64,000 nucleotides of DNA from positions 289,956,982 to 290,020,981 of the forward strand of contig NC_089490.1 in the NCBI RefSeq assembly GCF_036850765.1, given 5' to 3'. Every line of letters starts with the position of its first letter. Position 1 is the stretch's first letter. The position numbers were made by a program, and so were the translations under genes. Source of the stretch: Saccopteryx bilineata (Eukaryota; Chordata; Mammalia; Chiroptera; Emballonuridae). Under the pieces are notes generated by a model, which had not been told where the DNA came from, searched no databases, and worked only from the letters and a program-made list of their open reading frames with translations. Below, in pieces: positions 58,626-64,000 of the stretch.

Positions 58626-60230
58626 TATGAAACTTCACTAAAAATAAAGGCAAATCCAGAGCATGACTGAAGCATTCATTGTTAATCAACCCTGGAGGCT
58701 GATCACTTACCTCATTAATAAACTTAGTTTAAATTTAATTTCATATTAATTTCCCAGAAGCTGATAGGTGAACCTGTATTGAGAAAATCTGAGACATAAA
58801 GCTGTTAAATACTGCTAAATATATGAACTATTTGGGAAACAAAACAGAGTGGCTTCATGCCATGAAGAATAAAATGTAAATAGGTTAAAATTACTTAAAG
58901 CGATGTGGGACACTATGTTTCCCTGTATGTAATTACAGAGAAAATTCAATTTGACCTTTGAAATATACATGCATTTCTCAATCTTCTTTGGGAAAACAAT
59001 GCTACTGGCAATTACTTGTGACCATAAGGCAGTAAATGATGTGATTTATATATTACTAAAATGTTCTTCTTTATACTTTCTTATAAACAAAGCAAGCTTT
59101 GGTAAACATGATAAATTTGTGTTTAATTGTGCATTACTTCAGACTTTGAATAGAAAATGTCTTATACTTAAGCTTCACAAATTCTCAGAATTATTTGGTG
59201 TGGGGGCGGAAGCACCGAAACTCTCTTCTCACAGATTCTAGACTTGAGGTCATGATCTATTAAAGCAGGTGGCATGAAATATGCAGATTCTAATGGAAAG
59301 ATACAATAAATGTGTCTGTATGTATTTTTATTCAAGTGCTACAGCATATTTTTAATGCGCTATCAGCAGCTAATACTTTGTGTAATAAACATGAAATGCG
59401 TTTGATAACTATTATCAAAACATCTGTTCTTTTAGATACGACATTTCTAAAATGGGTGTTTTTATTGATCCGATCCCCAGTGATATAATTGAGTCCAGGT
59501 TTGGCTGTGGCTCTTATATGAATTTTTACCTCCACTATTTGAAGTTATTTTGTTCTTGACTATTGTTAATCTTTATATTAATCTAATGTGTATGGTAAAA
59601 GATAAATCTTGCTTTATATTTGGTGATAAAGCAAACTTGTGCTCACACAGTTATGGGCTACAGGCTGCTTTAGTGAAGGGCCTGAAGATGTTTTGTAGAG
59701 AGCAGCTTAGGCTAAAATTGGCATCCATCAGCATTCTTACCATGGTAGAGTGAGGCCTTCAGTCTTGTTGAGGTGTCTGGAAAAAACACCACAGCCTCTA
59801 CTGACACATTGACCAATTTTTGATAGAGGAAAAGCAAATCATGGCTTTGAAATTACCTTGTTTACAATTTAAGAGCTGTCTGCTTCAAAGTAATATAAAA
59901 TGCCAAATAGATCCAGTCTATAGGCTAAACATACACTTACAATTGATGTGTATAGAGGTTACCCACTTAATGACTTTTTCATGTGTTCTCTTTATCAACA
60001 TTAGACATTCTTACATGGTCTTCCCCTTCCTTCATTGTAATACTTCCTAAATCAAGCCAAATCTAAAGACCACTTCTGGCCAGGTTGCCACCATTCTTGC
60101 TAACACTGCATGAACTAATTTGTGTTTTATAATATTGCCACCAGCCTTAACATTTTGGTAAGGTTTTTCAAGACTGGAAGAAAATGTTTGGAACAGTACT
60201 GGAGCACTCTGTTAAGAATTGATGTCTTTC
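58626..60230. other. Repeat-poor block, candidate conserved non-coding sequence
   Basis: No repeat recognised across 1.6 kb. Several stop-free runs of 67-96 codons occur on both strands (58951-59241 plus, 59332-59535 minus, 59550-59753 plus, 59820-60050 plus), none with a known domain. Homeodomain-type TAAT/ATTA words are frequent, but this is also expected from AT content. Conservation cannot be judged from one sequence. Confidence 0.3.
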
Positions 60231-60840
60231 ATGCACCACATTACAGAATGAAAGAAAAATAATCCCAGATGATCACCTCAATAGATACATAAATAGCATT
60301 TGAAAAAATCCAGCACCAATTCATGATTTTAAAAAGAAAAACTCTTAACAAATAGGAATGAAAGGAACATTCATCAACACAATAAAACCGTATATGAAAA
60401 GCCTGCAGCTAACTCAATAATTAGTGGAGAAAAAGTGAAAGCATTTTCTCCAAAATCCAGCACAAGTTAAAGATGTTCACTTTTGTCCCTTCTGTTTAAC
60501 CTAGTAGTGAAACTCAGCCAGAGCAATTAGAAAAAAAAAAGGAATAAAAGGTATCTAAGTTGGAAGGAAATAACTAAAATTGCCTCTGTTTCCAAATTAT
60601 ATGGTTATATAAGCAGAAAAGCCTTTAAAAACTTAACAAAATAACTGCTAGAACTAATAAATGAATTTAGAAAAATGCACAGTACATAATCTACTTACAA
60701 ATATGACTCACATTTCTATATGCAAACAACAACTATCTGAAAAGGAATTTAAGAAAAATTCCATTGAGATATCAATAAAACAAAAATAATTTTAATCTTA
60801 TGATGGAAGACTTGTTCATTGAATATTATAAAAATTGATG

Positions 60841-61166
60841 AGCTTGCCCAGATGGTGGCACAGTGAATAGAGGGTCAGACTGGAATGCAGAGGACCCAGG
60901 TTTGAGACCCTGAGGTCGCCAGCTTGAGCATGGGTTCATGTGGCTTGAGCAAAGCTCACCAGTTTGGACCCAAGGTCTCTGGCTCCAACAAGGGGTTACT
61001 CGATCTGCTGTAGCCCCACGGTCAAAGCACACATGAGAAAGCAATCAATGAACAACTAAAATGTTGCAACAAAAAACTAATGATTGATGCTTCTCATCTC
61101 TTTCCATTCCTGTCTGTCTGTCCCTATCTATCCCTCTCTCTGACTCTCTGTCTCTGTGAAAAAAAA
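60841..61166 (+). mobile_element. Bat SINE, CCTGACCAG family, inserted in L1
   Basis: A diverged but full-length copy: head 'gcccagatggtggcacagtg', B-box region 'ggtttgagaccctgagg', 'gagaaagcaatcaatgaaca', CT-rich tail and A run at about 61159-61166. Short flanking repeats attgatga and aatgatga fit a TSD. Confidence 0.9.
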
Positions 61167-61465
61167 ATGATGAAAGGTATTAGACATAGATAAATGAAAA
61201 GACATATGCTTTTTACAAAAGAATTAATATGACCAAAATATCTATATTACCCAAAGTGATCTACAGATTCAATGCAATATCTGTCAAAATCTCAATAGAA
61301 TTCTTTACAGAAATAGAAAAGCCAATCCTAAAATTTATAAGAAGACACAAAAAACCCTATATAGTCATTCAAGACAATCTTGAACAAGATAAAACTGGAG
61401 ATATTAGATTTTCTGATTTCAAAATATATTACAAAGCTATAGAAATCAAAACAGGATGGCATTTC

Positions 61466-61667
61466 TGACCAGGCAGTGGATATATCATTGGACTGGGACA
61501 GGGAGGACACAGGTCGAAACGCCAAGGTCACGAGCTTGAGTGTAGGCTCATCTGGTTTGAGCAAGGCTCACCAGCTTAAGCCCAATTTGCTGGCTTGAGC
61601 AAGTGGTTACTCAGTTTGCTGTAGCCCCCTGGTCAAGGCACATATGAGAAAGCAATCAATGAACAAC
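61466..61667 (+). mobile_element. Bat SINE, CCTGACCAG family, 3'-truncated inside L1
   Basis: Head and body are present up to 'gagaaagcaatcaatgaaca' plus 'ac', then the sequence jumps straight into L1. The CT-rich part and the A tail are missing, and so is part of the L1 that should follow. This indicates a deletion after insertion. Confidence 0.88.
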
Positions 61668-61704
61668 GGGTTAATTTACAAAATATACAAGGAGCTCATA
61701 CAAC

Positions 61705-61710
61705 TCAATA

Positions 61711-61742
<32 letters not shown>

Positions 61743-61755
61743 GAGAAAGAGAGAG
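61705..61755. repeat. A-run followed by (GA)n
   Basis: Nineteen or so A residues followed by an interrupted GA run; low-complexity tract inside the L1 remnant. Confidence 0.9.
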
Positions 61756-61960
61756 GAAACAAAAAAGAAAATAGAAAAACTGTAACAAGTTTGAAAAATG
61801 GGTAAATACCTAAATGAACAGTTTTAAAAAGAAAACATGCTAATAACAAACAATTATATAAAAAGTAGCTTAAAATTGCCATCATAAAGGAAATTAAAAC
61901 AAGAACTACAATAAAAATTTAGAATTTATCAAACAATATTCTAATGTTAATAATATATTT

Positions 61961-62749
61961 TTACAAAAGTATGGGGATATTAAATTACATTAAGTTATAA
62001 AATGTATTAAATGTATCAATTTTGCACAAAAATTTTGAAAAAAAAGCATGCATATAGTATCCTTAAAATAAGTTAAATCTGACTTAAATGCTCAAAAATA
62101 TATATCTTAAGATATAATTTAATAGAATTTATATAAAATGCAATTTTTAAATATAAAATAAATGCAGATGGGACCTAAGCAACTCCCCACCCCAAAAAAA
62201 TCGAATAGGAAAGAGAAAGAACAAATCTAAAGAAAATGAAAGATTTTATGAAGCCTTAAAATATAAAGGACCTAAGAAACATCTATGGACCTAAGAACAT
62301 ATATTTATTGTTCATATTAATATTTTACATAATATACAACTCTTTGAACTATGCATTTTGCATTTTATGGAAATTTTACATAAAATTTTATTATTGGTAT
62401 TTCACTAAAATTAAAAAAATATATTTATTTCATTTTTAACCATCATTTGTCATTATGCAGAACACTTAGCTATAAAAAAACATACTGTTTAAGTACATAC
62501 AAAGAGAGAAAAGTAGCCAAGCAGATATTAATTTAACTTTAAAATTTCAAAATAAAAAATCTAAAAAGATAAACCCTTACTACTGATAAGAACCTAGAGA
62601 AAATGCAAGAAAGCATCTCTGGTATAGTTTTGAGGTATGGGATGTGGAAAGTAGTCTCATATAAAAAAGAAAGAAAAGCCTGCATGTAAAATGAGGAACA
62701 ACAGTAAGGTGTAGAAGAGTGTTGCTGTGGGCAGCTTGGATTTGGTTTA
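61961..62749. other. AT-rich unassigned sequence
   Basis: No recognisable feature. Confidence 0.4.
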
Positions 62750-62935
62750 TATATTTATTTAGTGAGAGGAGGGGAGGCAGAGAGACAGACTCCCTCATGC
62801 GTTCCAACTGGGATCCACCTGGCAAGCCCTCTACCTGGCGATGCTCTGCCCATATGGGGCCACTGCTCCATTGCTCAGCAACCAAGCTCTTCTTAGCACC
62901 TGAGTCAAGGCCAACCAGCCAAGACTGCAACTGAT
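62750..62935 (-). mobile_element. Bat long-family SINE, 3' half only, old
   Basis: Reverse copy of the 3' half: 'ggcagagagacagactccct', 'catgcgttccaactgggatc' and 'gatgctctgcccatatgggg', with 'cagcaaccaagctcttct'. There is no tRNA head. Single-unit form. Confidence 0.85.
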
Positions 62936-62983
62936 AATGTTGATTGCAAGTTTCAGAACCACCTTGAGAGAGAAGTTCGCTTT

Positions 62984-63256
62984 TTCTTTTTTTCTTTTTT
63001 TTTTTCTTTTTTTTTGACAGAGACAGAAAGAGGGAGAGATAGGAAAAGACAGACAGGAAGAGAGAGTGATAAGAAGTATCAATTCTTCATTGACCGAGGG
63101 GCTTGATCAGAGTGAGTCATCCCTTGCTCAAGCCAGTGATGTTGGCGTTCAAGTCAGTGACCTTTGAGCTCAAGCTGGCGACCTCAGAGTTTTGAACCTG
63201 GCTCTTCCTTGTCCCAGTCCAGCACTCTATCCACTGCTCTGCCGCCTGGTCAGAAT
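62984..63256 (-). mobile_element. Bat SINE, CCTGACCAG family, reverse, with TSD
   Basis: T-rich run at left (tail), GA-rich segment, body, and a head at right reading CTGACCAGGCGGCAGAGCAG on the minus strand with B-box region GGTTCAAAACTC. Direct repeats aagttcgctt (62974-62983) and aagttcactt (63257-63266) flank it. An internal part of the body is shortened. Confidence 0.92.
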
Positions 63257-63619
63257 AAGTTCACTTGCTTACAAGAATCCTTTGTAGCAGATATTTAGGT
63301 AGGCATGGGTGGGTGTTAAGAAAAGTTATTTCTCCTACATTTTCATGTACGTACTTTAATCAATAAATAGTTTTTAAATTTAAATTGTTATAAATATGTG
63401 ATTTTTTTTATTTCATATGAAAGTAGAAAGTTGAGCATTTAAAAATAATTGTACATTGATTTTTAAATTTAGAATGGATAGTTATTCTAGGGAAGAAAAC
63501 AAATCCAAATTGATCAAATAAGTTTTCTTAAAGAAGATTGGTGCAGATCTTAGCAACCACAAAAGGGTTATAAAACTATGAATGTCATCTAAGCTATAGA
63601 ATAAACGTTAAATAATTTT

Positions 63620-64000
63620 TATTCCTTCTAAAGCATAGAATTGTTTTATTATTTTATTTTATTTTACTTTTTAACATTTAGTGTAATATGGATGGTGGAG
63701 ATGCATAAAATTTCACATTGGCCGATGTCTTCAAACAAACCGTTCTGGCATTTGTGATATTTTGCACCATATTTTAGCCTGATTCCAAGTTTAAAATGTG
63801 TCACAGTAGTCAATATGAGTAACTGGTCTATCATGACCATCTGGCATTTTTTGGAAAAGTACGGTCCTAATTTCATAATGCTGTAGGAAATAATGACATA
63901 TGCTTTGAGTAGCATTTTATTCGAAGTGGTAAGCCAATTCTGTGAAATGAAGAAATTATACTAATCCTAGTAATTTAAATGTCACAGAACACCTTTTTAC
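63620..64000. other. Repeat-poor end block, candidate conserved non-coding sequence
   Basis: No repeat recognised to the window edge. An 83-codon minus frame (63915-63664) has no known domain. It reads like unique sequence and continues beyond the window. Only comparison with other mammals could show constraint. Confidence 0.3.

Larger units (their letters stand above)
60240..61960 (+). mobile_element. Old L1 LINE ORF2, interrupted by two SINEs
   Basis: Forward L1 ORF2 pieces at about 60240-60840, 61180-61460 and 61668-61960. The second contains ISILPKVIYRFNAISVKISI-type sequence (frame 61229-61468). The third begins at the GLI-type segment (gggttaatttacaaaatata). The RT catalytic box is not recognisable, and frames are broken throughout. 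SINEs lie at 60841-61166 and 61466-61667. Confidence 0.83.

Noticed and set aside
60841..61667. Composite dimeric SINE
   Set aside because: Two copies of the same family are separated by about 300 bp of L1 ORF2, so they are independent insertions.
1..64000. A new defence, toxin or secretion-type gene system
   Set aside because: This is eukaryotic repeat-rich intergenic DNA with no operons, no clusters of intact open frames and no domain motifs beyond L1 remnants.

Overview
This is a 64 kb piece of mammalian nuclear DNA that looks like a gene desert. It is AT-rich, has no convincing protein-coding exon, CpG island, RNA gene or CRISPR, and every long open frame I could interpret lies inside a transposon. 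The repeats point to a bat (Chiroptera). Three tRNA-headed SINE families typical of bat genomes recur throughout (heads beginning GCCCTGGCCGG, CCTGACCAGGCGGTGG and CCTCACCTGTGGTGG). They sit on an ordinary placental background of L1, L2, MIR, MaLR (MLT1) LTRs, Tigger and hAT fossils. I cannot fix the bat family from the sequence alone.

Layout. 1-9 kb: 5'-truncated L1 fragments and two reverse SINEs. 9-18.5 kb: a forward SINE, a 14-bp-TSD reverse SINE, an MLT1 LTR split by a younger solo LTR, a short L1 with target-site duplication, and further MLT1 LTRs. 18.5-30 kb: L1M and MLT1 fossils and four bat SINEs, two of them head to tail. 30-36.5 kb: a mariner-like MITE, a Tigger-like element split by an LTR-like insertion, and a probable old LTR with TATA and AATAAA signals. 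36.6-44.2 kb: a relatively young 1.5 kb L1 with perfect TSD, an old L1, and SINEs. 45-53.5 kb: L2 and L1 tails, a SINE interrupted by a solo LTR, and a second solo LTR of the same family inside a hAT-like element. 53.5-64 kb: a MIR, a twin-primed (5'-inverted) L1 with TSD, an old L1 carrying two SINEs and a deletion, and two repeat-poor blocks that are the best candidates for conserved non-coding sequence.

There is no operon-like or pathway logic here. The window is best read as stratigraphy: nested insertions give a relative order (MIR, L2, Tigger and hAT, then MLT1, then old L1, then bat SINEs, then the solo LTR pair). I found no new biological system. The most informative items are the twin-primed L1, the nested LTRs, a diagnostic 22-bp duplication separating SINE subfamilies, and the unexplained blocks at 51.4-52.05, 58.9-60.2 and 63.6-64 kb.
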